Below are positions 38,720 through 46,932 of a stretch of 47,137 bases of DNA, piece after piece. Source of the DNA: JALZAA01 sp046724655 (GTDB lineage: Bacteria; Actinomycetota; Acidimicrobiia; IMCC26256; JACDBD01); the NCBI GenBank assembly GCA_046724655.1, contig JBKOWY010000009.1:1-47137 (forward strand). The letters are read 5' to 3'. Made by a program: the position numbers and the translations under genes. Each line of letters starts with the position of its first letter. The stretch's first letter is position 1. The notes under the pieces are model-generated. The model did no database searches. It worked only from the letters and a program-made list of their open reading frames with translations, and had not been told where the DNA came from.

Positions 38720-39232
38720 ATGACCGCCGACATCACGGCGCTGCGCATCGACGTCGCCGACCTGCTGTCCCAGCCGGCGGGCCGCCGCACCGTGCACCTC
38801 GAGGTGCCGGTCGAGGGTCTCGCCGGCTCGGCGGCGCGTGTTCCCGAGGACGAGCCGATCGTGCTCGACCTTCTGCTCGAGCGGGTCCCCGAGGGGATCG
38901 TCGTGCGGGGCACCGTAGCCGGGCGCTGGCAGGCGGCGTGCAGCGTGTGCCTCACCGAGATCGAGGAGGAGCTGGTGCTCGACGTGAGCGAGCTGTTCGA
39001 GGCCGATCCCGTCGAAGGCGACACGTACCCGCTGCAGGGTCACCAGATCGACCTCGAGCAGCTCGTACGCGACACCGTCTTGCTCGAGCTGCCCCTCGCT
39101 CCGACCTGCGTGACCACCGGCCGGCCACCGTGCTCGAGCGGGCGCGCCGCCGAACAGGAGCCGTCCACGCCCGACCCTCGATGGTCGGTGCTGTCGGAGC
39201 TCGATCTGAGCCCGCACCCGAAAGGCAACTGA
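38720..39232 (+). CDS. DUF177 / YceD family protein
   Basis: From ATG 38720 the protein has 170 residues: MTADITALRIDVADLLSQPA, GRRTVHLEVPVEGL, RGTVAGRWQAACSVCLTEIE, EELVLDVSELFEADP and QIDLEQLVRDTVLLELPLAP. This is the YceD/DUF177 fold that precedes rpmF in most bacteria and is implicated in 23S rRNA accumulation in plants and E. coli. The usual C-terminal zinc knuckle (two CxxC pairs) is altered to TCVTTGRPPCSSGRA, keeping only two Cys, before DPRWSVLSELDL. The stop overlaps the rpmF start. Confidence 0.85.
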   Translation: MTADITALRIDVADLLSQPAGRRTVHLEVPVEGLAGSAARVPEDEPIVLDLLLERVPEGIVVRGTVAGRWQAACSVCLTEIEEELVLDVSELFEADPVEGDTYPLQGHQIDLEQLVRDTVLLELPLAPTCVTTGRPPCSSGRAAEQEPSTPDPRWSVLSELDLSPHPKGN

Positions 39233-39411
39233 TGGCTGTTCCCAAGCGCAAGACGCCTCGCGGCAAGACCCGCAGCCGGCGCGCCGCGAATTGGCGGCTG
39301 ACGGCCCCGCCCAGGTCGACCTGCCCGAACTGCGGCGCGGTCAAGCGACCGCACGTCGTGTGTGACAACTGCGGCTGGTATCGCGACCGCCAGGTCATCG
39401 AGGTCGAGTAA
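39232..39411 (+). CDS. rpmF: 50S ribosomal protein L32, zinc-ribbon form
   Basis: ATG 39232 overlaps the DUF177 TGA (TGATG). The 59-residue protein is MAVPKRKTPRGKTRSRRAAN, WRLTAPPRSTCPNCGAVKRP, HVVCDNCGWYRDRQVIEVE, with the two CxxC pairs (CPNC, CDNC) of the zinc-binding form. Located directly before plsX as in most bacteria. Confidence 0.97.
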   Translation: MAVPKRKTPRGKTRSRRAANWRLTAPPRSTCPNCGAVKRPHVVCDNCGWYRDRQVIEVE

Positions 39412-39414
39412 CGC

Positions 39415-40416
39415 GTGGGCGACCGAGCGCACGTGATCGCGGTTGACGCCATGGGCGGCGACCATGCGCCGGGAGAGATCGTCGACGGCGCGCTGCAGGC
39501 TGCTGCCGAGCTGGGGGTGGGCATCCTGCTCATCGGGCGCGAGGACGCGGTCGCGCCGCTGCTGCCGGACGCTGGCGCGCCGGGTGTCGAGTTCGAGCAC
39601 GCGGATGATGTCGTGACCATGGACGAGGACCCCGCGTCCGCGGCGCGGCGAAAGAAGGACGCGTCGTTGGTGCGCTGCGCGCAAGCAGTGCGCGACGGGC
39701 GCGCGCAGGCGATGGTCGGCGCCGGCAACACCGGCGCGACGATGGCGGCGGCGCTGCTTCGCATGGGGCGTGTGCGCGGCATCGCCCGTCCCGCCATCGC
39801 CGTTCCGATCCCGGTGCCCGGTGGGCGCCATCCGCAGCTGCTGATCGACGGCGGATCGACAGTCGACTGCACTCCAGAGTGGCTCGCGCATTTCGCTCGC
39901 ATGGGACGCGAGTACGCACGCACGAGGCTGGGCGTCGACGAGCCGAGCGTGGGCCTCCTGTCGAACGGGGAGGAGCCCGGCAAGGGCGACGAGCTGCGTA
40001 AGCAGACGTTCGCACTGCTGGAAGGCCTGCCCGGCTTTCGCGGCAACGTCGAGGGCCGCGATGTCATGCACGACACGGTCGACGTCATGGTGACCGACGG
40101 GTTCACGGGCAACGTCGTGCTCAAGGCGATCGAGGGCGCCTTGCGCGCGGCCGTCAATCTCGTGTTCGGCGTGCTCGACTCCACCCCCGAGGCGAAGGAA
40201 GCGGGCAAGGTCGTCACACCACTGCTCCTGGACGCCGCGTCCGTGCTCGACCCCGACGAGACGGGCGGTGCGGTGCTGCTCGGCGTCGACGGTGTATGCG
40301 TGATCTCGCACGGCTCGTCGTCCGCCCGGGCCATCGTCAACGCCGTCAAGGTCGCGGACGAGTGCATCGCCGCCGGCGTCGTCGGGCGTCTCAAGGAGGC
40401 CGTCAATGCCGGCTGA
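39415..40416 (+). CDS. plsX: Phosphate acyltransferase PlsX
   Basis: GTG 39415, 3 nt after rpmF. The 333-residue protein shows VIAVDAMGGDHAPGEIVDGA, VGAGNTGATMAAALLRMGRV, LIDGGSTVDCTPEWLAHFAR, MGREYARTRLGVDEPSVGLL, SNGEEPGKGDEL and DVMVTDGFTGNVVLKAIEGA. It makes acyl-phosphate from acyl-ACP for phospholipid synthesis. The C-terminus overlaps the start of acpP by 11 nt. Confidence 0.97.
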   Translation: MGDRAHVIAVDAMGGDHAPGEIVDGALQAAAELGVGILLIGREDAVAPLLPDAGAPGVEFEHADDVVTMDEDPASAARRKKDASLVRCAQAVRDGRAQAMVGAGNTGATMAAALLRMGRVRGIARPAIAVPIPVPGGRHPQLLIDGGSTVDCTPEWLAHFARMGREYARTRLGVDEPSVGLLSNGEEPGKGDELRKQTFALLEGLPGFRGNVEGRDVMHDTVDVMVTDGFTGNVVLKAIEGALRAAVNLVFGVLDSTPEAKEAGKVVTPLLLDAASVLDPDETGGAVLLGVDGVCVISHGSSSARAIVNAVKVADECIAAGVVGRLKEAVNAG

Positions 40417-40699
40417 GACCCACGTCGCCCGCGGGCCCATCGGCCCCGACGAGGTGTTCCGCATCCTGCGCGAGCGTCTGGCCGAGATCCTCGAGATCGA
40501 AGAGGACCGCATCACCCTCGGCTCCAACTTCACCGAAGACCTCGGCGCCGACTCGCTCGCCCTCATCGAGTTGGTCGAGGCGCTCGAAGAGGAGCTCGGC
40601 GAGCGCACGGTCGGGTTCAGCATCGACGACGAGGACCTCGGCGACCTGCACACCGTGCAAGAGGCCGTCGACTATGTCGTCGCGCGGCTCGAGGATTAG
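40406..40699 (+). CDS. acpP: Acyl carrier protein
   Basis: ATG 40406 lies inside the end of plsX. The 97-residue protein has a 20-residue N-terminal extension (MPAETHVARGPIGPDE) before the ACP fold VFRILRERLAEILEIEEDRI, TLGSNFTEDLGADSLALIEL. The phosphopantetheine Ser is in GADSLALIEL near residue 52. The canonical position is DSLD; here Ala follows Leu, a modest deviation. It carries acyl chains for PlsX and the fatty-acid synthase. Confidence 0.93.
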   Translation: MPAETHVARGPIGPDEVFRILRERLAEILEIEEDRITLGSNFTEDLGADSLALIELVEALEEELGERTVGFSIDDEDLGDLHTVQEAVDYVVARLED

Positions 40700-40701
40700 A
40701 C

Positions 40702-41511
40702 GTGCGGGCCGGACGCCGCCGCAAGGAGAGGAAGAAGAAGAACACGCAGTCGCGCCATCTCGAGCAGGCGCTCAGGTACAAGTTCCGCGACGCCGGCTTG
40801 CTCGAACGCTCACTCGCCCACCGCTCGTACTGCGCCGAGCATCCCGACACGCTGTCGAACGAGCGTCTCGAGTTCCTCGGTGACGCCGTGCTCGGACTCG
40901 TCGTGACCGACTACATGTTTGACGAGTACCCCCACATGCCCGAAGGTGAGCTTGCAAAGCTTCGCGCGTCGGTCGTCAACAGTGAGGTGCTCGCCGACAT
41001 CGCTCGCGAAGTCGGGCTCGGCGACGCCTTGCTCCTCGGCAAGGGTGAGGACGCGTCCGGCGGACGCGACAAGCCGTCGATCCTCGCCGACGCGATGGAG
41101 GCGGTGATCGCGGCCGTCTACCTCGACGGCGCCTGGGGATCGGCGCGCAAGCTCGTGCTGCGGCTCCTCGAGCCGCGCATCAGCGAAGGCGCGTCGGGTC
41201 CCGGCGGGCACGACTACAAGACGCGCCTCCAGGAGCTCGCCACGCAGACCTTCGAACAGCTCCCGCGCTACCAGGTGCGACACGAAGGGCCGGACCACTC
41301 GAAGCGCTTCTACGCGACGGTTTTGCTGCGCGGCGAGACGTGGGGAACCGGGGAAGGCCGGTCGAAGAAGCAAGCGGAGCAGGCGGCGGCACGCGTCGCG
41401 TGGCGCAGCCTTCGCGAACGCGAGATCGCCGCTGGCGGCGACGGGCAGGACGCGATCGCCACGGGGACGGAGGAGTCCCCATCGGAGGAGAACGATGCCG
41501 GAGTTGCCTGA
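40702..41511 (+). CDS. rnc: Ribonuclease III
   Basis: Starts at GTG 40702, 2 nt after acpP, with a basic N-terminal tract RRKERKKKNT. Residue 52 onward carries the signature NERLEFLGDAVLGLVVTDY with the catalytic Glu/Asp. DKPSILADAMEAVIAAVYLD provides the second acidic set. A dsRNA-binding domain follows (DYKTRLQELATQTFEQLPRY, GEGRSKKQAEQAAARVAW) and an acidic tail. It matures rRNA and regulates mRNAs. It overlaps mutM by 17 nt. Confidence 0.96.
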   Translation: MRAGRRRKERKKKNTQSRHLEQALRYKFRDAGLLERSLAHRSYCAEHPDTLSNERLEFLGDAVLGLVVTDYMFDEYPHMPEGELAKLRASVVNSEVLADIAREVGLGDALLLGKGEDASGGRDKPSILADAMEAVIAAVYLDGAWGSARKLVLRLLEPRISEGASGPGGHDYKTRLQELATQTFEQLPRYQVRHEGPDHSKRFYATVLLRGETWGTGEGRSKKQAEQAAARVAWRSLREREIAAGGDGQDAIATGTEESPSEENDAGVA

Positions 41512-42334
41512 GGTCGAGGTGGTGCGGCGCGATCTCGAACGCGAGATCGTGGGGAAGCGCATCAAGGCGGTCGAGGCGGACGGCATGCGCACCATTCGCC
41601 GTCATCACAACCGCAAGCAATTCGCGAACCGGCTCGTGGGGAAGCGCATCACGGGCGTCGTGCGACGGGGCAAGTACATCCTCGCCAAGCTCGACGGCGG
41701 TGAGGTGCTCGTCATCCATCTCGGGATGTCGGGACAGCTCATCCGAGCGAAGGGGACCCGCGAGGCGATGTCGAAGCACACGCACGTGGTCATCACCTTC
41801 ACGCAGGGAGGTCAGCTGCGTTTCGTCGATCCCCGCACGTTCGGCGAGATGTTCGTCACCGAGCTCGAAGGCGTCGAGAAGGAGGTGTCGGAGCTGGCAC
41901 ACCTCGGCATCGATCCGCTCGAGGAGCCGATGTCCTGGGACCAGTTCGGACGCCTCGTCGCTTCGAAGCACATGAAGCTCAAGGCGCTTCTCATGGACCA
42001 GAAGTTCCTCGCCGGCATCGGCAACATTTACAGCGACGAGATCCTCTTCGGCGCCGGGCTGCGCTGGGACCGGATGAGTGACTCGCTGTCAGCCGAGGAG
42101 ATCCGCCGGCTGTACCGGTCCATGGTCGAGACGATCCAGGACGCCGTGAAGTACCGCGGCTCCTCGCTCGCCGACGAGCAGTACGTGGACCTGTTCGGCA
42201 AGCCCGGCGAGTACCAGCTTCACCACAAGGTCTACGCCCGTGAGGGCGAGGCCTGCCGCCGGTGCCGCAAGCCGATCGTCCGTCAGCGTATCGGCGGCCG
42301 CTCCACGTTCTTCTGCGAGGCGTGCCAGGTCTGA
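41495..42334 (+). CDS. mutM: Formamidopyrimidine-DNA glycosylase
   Basis: ATG 41495 with the essential MPELPEVE N-terminus (catalytic Pro2 and Glu3), Lys in LVIHLGMSGQL, the H2TH region LLMDQKFLAGIGNIYSDEIL and a C-terminal zinc finger CRRCRKPIVRQRIGGR with CEAC. Length is 279 residues. It removes 8-oxoguanine and formamidopyrimidines by glycosylase/AP-lyase action. Overlap with rnc and the adjacency to smc are typical. Confidence 0.97.
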   Translation: MPELPEVEVVRRDLEREIVGKRIKAVEADGMRTIRRHHNRKQFANRLVGKRITGVVRRGKYILAKLDGGEVLVIHLGMSGQLIRAKGTREAMSKHTHVVITFTQGGQLRFVDPRTFGEMFVTELEGVEKEVSELAHLGIDPLEEPMSWDQFGRLVASKHMKLKALLMDQKFLAGIGNIYSDEILFGAGLRWDRMSDSLSAEEIRRLYRSMVETIQDAVKYRGSSLADEQYVDLFGKPGEYQLHHKVYAREGEACRRCRKPIVRQRIGGRSTFFCEACQV

Positions 42335-42630
42335 CTGCCGGGGCCGGGGCGACGAGTGGCGACCGCGTCCGCCGGCGTGTGTACGTCTCGGGGGCCGTCC
42401 AGGGCGTGTGGTTCCGCGAGTCGTGCCGCGACGAAGCGCAGCGCGCCGGCGTCGACGGCTGGGTCCGCAACCTGGCCGACGGCCGGGTCGAGGTCGTCCT
42501 CGAAGGGCCGCGCCAGGCGGTCGACCAGGCCGTCGGGTGGTGCCACCAGGGTCCTCGTCGAGCCCGCGTCGAGCGCGTCGAGGTCGTCGACGAGGTCCCG
42601 GTCGGTGAGCGTGGCTTCCGCGTGCGCTAG
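42331..42630 (+). CDS. Acylphosphatase
   Basis: The core VYVSGAVQGVWFRESCRDEA carries the catalytic Arg in FRES, and GWVRNLADGRVEVVLEG holds the Asn. The start is unresolved. CTG 42331 would give 99 residues, GTG 42379 leaves only VYVSG as N-terminus (83 residues), and GTG 42262 adds a mutM-overlapping tail. A normal acylphosphatase has about 90 residues, so a start near 42331-42379 is likely. It hydrolyses acyl-phosphates such as acetyl-phosphate or carbamoyl-phosphate. Commonly found between mutM and smc in actinobacteria. Confidence 0.85.
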   Translation: MTAGAGATSGDRVRRRVYVSGAVQGVWFRESCRDEAQRAGVDGWVRNLADGRVEVVLEGPRQAVDQAVGWCHQGPRRARVERVEVVDEVPVGERGFRVR

Positions 42631-42730
42631 GGCGAAGTTTCGCTGAAGCGTCCCCGAACGACGCGATCCTCATGGGTACGATCCGCTCTGCCGGTGAGGA
42701 CGCCGGTAAAGAGAAGGAGACCGAACCGGG

Positions 42731-45700
42731 GTGTTCCTCAAGTCGCTGACCCTCCGGGGCTTCAAGTCGTTCGCCGACAAGACGGTGCTCGAGTTCGAGC
42801 CCGGGGTGACCGTGGTGGTCGGCCCGAACGGCTCGGGGAAGTCGAATCTGGTCGACGCGGTGGCGTGGGTGCTGGGCGCCCAGGGCCCCCGCACGCTGCG
42901 CGGCGGGCGCATGGACGACGTGATCTTCGCCGGCACCCCCGAGCGCTCGGCCCTCGGGCGGTCGGAGGTGTCGCTCACCATCGACAACACCGCCCGGCTC
43001 CTGCCGATCGACTTCACCGAGGTGAGGCTCACGCGCACCCTGTTCCGGGACGGCGACTCCGAGTACCAGATCAACGGCGCGCCGTGCCGCCTGCTCGACA
43101 TCCAGGAGCTGCTGTCCGACACCGGCATCGGGCGCCAGCAGCACGTCATCGTCGGGCAGGGCCAGCTCGACGAGGTGCTCACGGCCCGGCCCGAAGACCG
43201 CCGCGCGGTCATCGAGGAAGCGGCCGGGGTGCTCAAGTTCCGGAAGCGCCGAGAGCGAGCCGAGCGGCGTCTCGAAGCCACCGAGGGCAACCTGCTGCGC
43301 CTCAACGACCTCGTCCGCGAGGTGAACCGACAGCTCCGGCCGCTCCAGAAGCAGGCCGATGCCGCCCGCCGGTACGGCGGCGTCGAGGCCGAGCTGCGGG
43401 CGATCCGCCTCTACCTCGCCGGCCACGAGATCGCCGGCCGCCAGACCCGGCTCGAGCGGCTGCGCGACGCCCATACCGAGCTCGCCGACAAGGAGCGGAC
43501 CCTCACGGCGCGGCTGCGCGAGCTCGACACCGGCGTCCTCGACATCGAGCACACCCTGACCTCGCTCGGCCACGAGGACGTCGCCGAGGCGCTGGTCCGC
43601 GCCGAGAAGCTGCGCGAGCGGGCGCGGGGCTTGCAGGCGCTGCTGACCGAGAAGGTGCGCGGGCTGGAACGCGAGCTCGCCGCGGCCGCCGACGAGGGTG
43701 TGGTCGAGACGCTCGTCGCCGACGCCGACGCGCTCCGCCGCGAGCTCGCCGAGGTCGACGACGACGCGTCGGCGCTGGAGCCGCAGCTCACCGAGGTCGA
43801 GCAGGCCGAGCAGGAGTTGGACGCCGAGCTCGAGGCCCACGAGCGCGACGACCGCGACATGGTCGCCGCCGGTGTCGCGGCGGCCGAAGCGCAGCTGGCG
43901 GAAGCGGATGAGCATTGGCGGCAAGCCGAGGCCGAGGCGGCGCGCCGGCGCGCCCGCGCCGACGCCCTCGGGCTCGCGTTGGGAGAAGCGCGCGCGGCAG
44001 CCGGCATCGAGACGCTCGCCGACCTCGAAGGCGTCGCGGGACCACTGGCGGATCACCTCGACCTCGAGCCCGGTACCGAGGCCGCGGTGGCGGTCGGGCT
44101 GGGCGACGCGCTCCAGGCGATCGTGCTGGAGGGCGGCGATACCGCCCGCCGCGCGCTCGAGCGCGTGAAGGGCGAAGCTCCGATTGGTGACACGAACGCG
44201 CTCCTGCTCGTCGCCGAGCAGGGCTCCCGCGCCGAGAGCGCGCTCCCGGTCCCGGCCGGCGCGCGTCCACTCGTCGAGTGCGTGCACGCCCGCCGGCCCG
44301 GCGTCGGTGCCGTCGTGGAAAAGTTGCTCACGGGCGTCGTGCTCGTCGACGGCGGCTGGCGAACCGCCCTCGACGTCGCGCTCGCTCACCCCGACTACGT
44401 CGTCGTCACGCGTGAGGGCGACCGGCTTGGTGGTCCCGGACCATGGCGCGTCGGCGGCGACAGCCGACCGGCGGTGACCCAGGCCGCACTCGACGACGCC
44501 GCAACTGATGCCGCTGCCGCCGAGGTCGCGCGCGCGAACGCCGAAGCGACCCGAGCCGAGGCTGAGGCGAATCTCGCCGCAGCCCGCTCGCGCCATGTCG
44601 ACGCCCGGGCGCAGCGCGACGCCGCCACCGGACGTCTCGGCCACCGCGCCGCCGAAGTCGCGGGCATGCGTCGTGACCTCGAGGTCCGGGCGGCCGCCCT
44701 CGAGGAGCGGCGCACGGTGCTCGCCCGCCGGCTCGAGGGTGTGGAGGCGCGCTTGTCGACCCGCGACGCCGATGCCCAGGCCGAGGCGGAGCGAAGGCGC
44801 GCCGCGCTGTCGGGGCGCGACCGCGCGTACCACGAGGTCGAACGGCGCTTGGGCGCCGGGCTCGTGGAGATCGACGCACTGCACGAGCGCCTGAGCGAGC
44901 GGCGCCGCCTTCAATCCGAAGCCGTGCGCACCTCCGGCGAGCGCCTCGATGCGCTCCGGGCCGAGCGCGTCGGCCACGAGCAGGAGCTCGTCGAGACGCG
45001 CGAGAAGCTCAATCGCGCCGAGATCGATGAAGCGGAGACGCGCATGCGTCTCGAGAACGCCATCGAGAAGCTGCGGGCCGACTTCGATTGTGAACCAGCC
45101 GTCGCGCTCGACGCGCCGCAGCCCGAGGTGCCCGAAAGCACGACGCTCGCGGGGCGGGCGCGCGAGCTCGAACGGGAGTTGCGCCTGCTCGGGCCGATCA
45201 ATCCCCTCGCGCTCCAGGAGCATGACGCCCTCGCCGAGCGGCACACGTTCCTCCAGCAACAGCTCGACGACGTGAAGGAGAGCCGGCGCGAGCTCATGCG
45301 CGTGATCCGCGCCGTCGACCGCGAGATCGTCACGGTCTTCCGGACGGCGTTCGAGGACGTCGCCGGGCACTTCAGCGCGCTGTTCGCGACCCTGTTCCCC
45401 GGGGGTGCCGGACGCTTGCAGCTCACCGACCCGGACGACCTGCTGAACACCGGCATCGAGATCGAAGCCCGCCCGTCGGGCAAGAATGTGCGCCGCTTGT
45501 CGCTGCTGTCCGGTGGGGAGCGGTCTCTCACCGCTCTTGCGTTCTTGTTCGCGGTGTTCCGGGCCCGGCCGTCGCCGTTCTACCTGCTCGACGAGGTCGA
45601 GGCCGCGCTCGACGACGTGAACCTGCACCGCTTCCTCGACCTCGTGCACGAGTTCCGTGACGAGGCGCAGCTCGTCATCGTCACGCACCAGAAGCGGACG

Positions 45701-45814
45701 ATGGAGGCGGGCGACATCCTCTACGGCGTGTCGATGCCACCGGGCGGATCAAGCAAGGTCGTGAGCCAGCGGGTCGACGAAGCCATCCGCACCGCCGAGC
45801 CCGCGCCGGCCTGA
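42731..45814 (+). CDS. smc: Chromosome segregation ATPase SMC, short-arm form
   Basis: GTG 42731 follows aaggag. The head N-terminus has Walker A VVGPNGSGKSNLVDAVAWVL (about residue 30). Arm 1 covers about 165-424. The hinge domain (GIETLADLEGVAGPLADHLD to DSRPAVTQAAL, about 424-584) and arm 2 (584-858) follow. The C-terminal head has the signature LSLLSGGERSLTALAFLFAV and Walker B FYLLDEVEAALDDVN. The 1027-residue total is about 150 shorter than B. subtilis SMC (1186), lost equally from both arms. It loads with ScpAB at parS sites and compacts the chromosome. Confidence 0.96.
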   Translation: MFLKSLTLRGFKSFADKTVLEFEPGVTVVVGPNGSGKSNLVDAVAWVLGAQGPRTLRGGRMDDVIFAGTPERSALGRSEVSLTIDNTARLLPIDFTEVRLTRTLFRDGDSEYQINGAPCRLLDIQELLSDTGIGRQQHVIVGQGQLDEVLTARPEDRRAVIEEAAGVLKFRKRRERAERRLEATEGNLLRLNDLVREVNRQLRPLQKQADAARRYGGVEAELRAIRLYLAGHEIAGRQTRLERLRDAHTELADKERTLTARLRELDTGVLDIEHTLTSLGHEDVAEALVRAEKLRERARGLQALLTEKVRGLERELAAAADEGVVETLVADADALRRELAEVDDDASALEPQLTEVEQAEQELDAELEAHERDDRDMVAAGVAAAEAQLAEADEHWRQAEAEAARRRARADALGLALGEARAAAGIETLADLEGVAGPLADHLDLEPGTEAAVAVGLGDALQAIVLEGGDTARRALERVKGEAPIGDTNALLLVAEQGSRAESALPVPAGARPLVECVHARRPGVGAVVEKLLTGVVLVDGGWRTALDVALAHPDYVVVTREGDRLGGPGPWRVGGDSRPAVTQAALDDAATDAAAAEVARANAEATRAEAEANLAAARSRHVDARAQRDAATGRLGHRAAEVAGMRRDLEVRAAALEERRTVLARRLEGVEARLSTRDADAQAEAERRRAALSGRDRAYHEVERRLGAGLVEIDALHERLSERRRLQSEAVRTSGERLDALRAERVGHEQELVETREKLNRAEIDEAETRMRLENAIEKLRADFDCEPAVALDAPQPEVPESTTLAGRARELERELRLLGPINPLALQEHDALAERHTFLQQQLDDVKESRRELMRVIRAVDREIVTVFRTAFEDVAGHFSALFATLFPGGAGRLQLTDPDDLLNTGIEIEARPSGKNVRRLSLLSGGERSLTALAFLFAVFRARPSPFYLLDEVEAALDDVNLHRFLDLVHEFRDEAQLVIVTHQKRTMEAGDILYGVSMPPGGSSKVVSQRVDEAIRTAEPAPA

Positions 45815-45858
45815 GCCCTTCGGCGCTCGGGGCGGCGCCGGGTAGGTTCGCGACGGTC

Positions 45859-46932
45859 ATGTCACCACTCGCATTCCTGCCTGCTGCCGCGTCCATGCCC
45901 ATGCAGGTCAACCCCGAGACCGATGCGTGCGGACCCCCAGGTGAGCGTTCGTGGCTCTGCTCGACGGTCTTCAACCTCAGCGACAACAAGCGTGCCGCCG
46001 AGATCGCCGACTGGTTCGCGACGCCGCTCCGAATCCTCATCATCCTGCTGGTCGGGTGGGCCGTCGCGTGGATCGTGCGCCGGCTCATCAGACGCGCGGT
46101 CGCGCCCATCGGGAACAAGCGTCACAAGCGCAAGGAGCCGCGAAAGACACCGTTCGGGTTCATCGACACCGGCGGGGGCCCGACCGCCCGCCGCGCCCAG
46201 CGGGCCAAGACAATGGCCGACGTGCTCGGCAGCATCTTCACCGGGATCATCTGGACGATCGCGGTGCTCGTCGCCCTCGGTGAGTTCGACATCAACCTCG
46301 CTCCATTGATCGCGGGCGCAGGCGTACTGGGGGTGGCGCTTGGTTTCGGCGCCCAGAGCCTCGTGCGCGATTTCCTCTCAGGCTTCTTCATGCTGGCCGA
46401 AGACCAGTACGGCGTCGGTGACGTCATCGATGTCGGCGGCGCGGTCGGGAGCAAGGACGGTGTGAGTGGGACCGTCGAGGGGGTGAGCCTGCGCACGACG
46501 CGCATCCGCGACGTCGAGGGCGTCGTATGGCACGTCCCCAACGGCGAGATCAAACGGGTCGGGAACAAGTCACAGCAGTGGTCGCGCGCCGTGCTCGACA
46601 TCCCGGTCGACTACGACACCGACGTCTCGAAGGCGATGACGGTGATCAAGGAGACCGCCGATGCCATGTGGCACAACGACGCGTGGAAAGAGGCCATCCT
46701 CGCCGAGCCCGAGGTGTGGGGCGTCGAGGAGCTCACCCCGTCGAGCGTGAAGATCCGTCTCGTCGCCCAGACGCTGCCGCTGGAGCAGTGGCGCGTCGCC
46801 CGCGAGCTGCGGGCGCGCCTCAAGAAGGCGTTCGACGCCGCCGGCATCGAGACTCCGCGGGAGACCATCACGTACCGCCGGGGCGACCCGCCGCCCCCAG
46901 CCGACGACGAACGCGCCGCCGGGGGCAGCTAG
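45859..46932 (+). CDS. MscS-family small-conductance mechanosensitive channel
   Basis: ATG 45859. The 357-residue protein has TM helices at about 51-72 (PLRILIILLVGWAVAWIV) and 123-145 (VLGSIFTGIIWTIAVLVALG). The pore-lining TM3 is LIAGAGVLGVALGFGAQSLV with RDFLSGFFMLAEDQYGVGDV at about 151-190. The beta domain (GTVEGVSLRTTRIRDVEGVV, WHVPNGEIKRVGNKSQQWSR) and a C-terminal alpha-beta domain follow. It opens on membrane tension to release solutes. The N-terminal 50 residues (with two cysteines) are extra. It lies between smc and ftsY, as in several actinobacteria. Confidence 0.92.
   Translation: MSPLAFLPAAASMPMQVNPETDACGPPGERSWLCSTVFNLSDNKRAAEIADWFATPLRILIILLVGWAVAWIVRRLIRRAVAPIGNKRHKRKEPRKTPFGFIDTGGGPTARRAQRAKTMADVLGSIFTGIIWTIAVLVALGEFDINLAPLIAGAGVLGVALGFGAQSLVRDFLSGFFMLAEDQYGVGDVIDVGGAVGSKDGVSGTVEGVSLRTTRIRDVEGVVWHVPNGEIKRVGNKSQQWSRAVLDIPVDYDTDVSKAMTVIKETADAMWHNDAWKEAILAEPEVWGVEELTPSSVKIRLVAQTLPLEQWRVARELRARLKKAFDAAGIETPRETITYRRGDPPPPADDERAAGGS

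Noticed and set aside
42089..45688. Minus-strand ORF of 1199 residues covering smc
   Set aside because: It is the reverse-frame shadow of SMC and the acylphosphatase/mutM genes; no family resemblance and a low-complexity composition.
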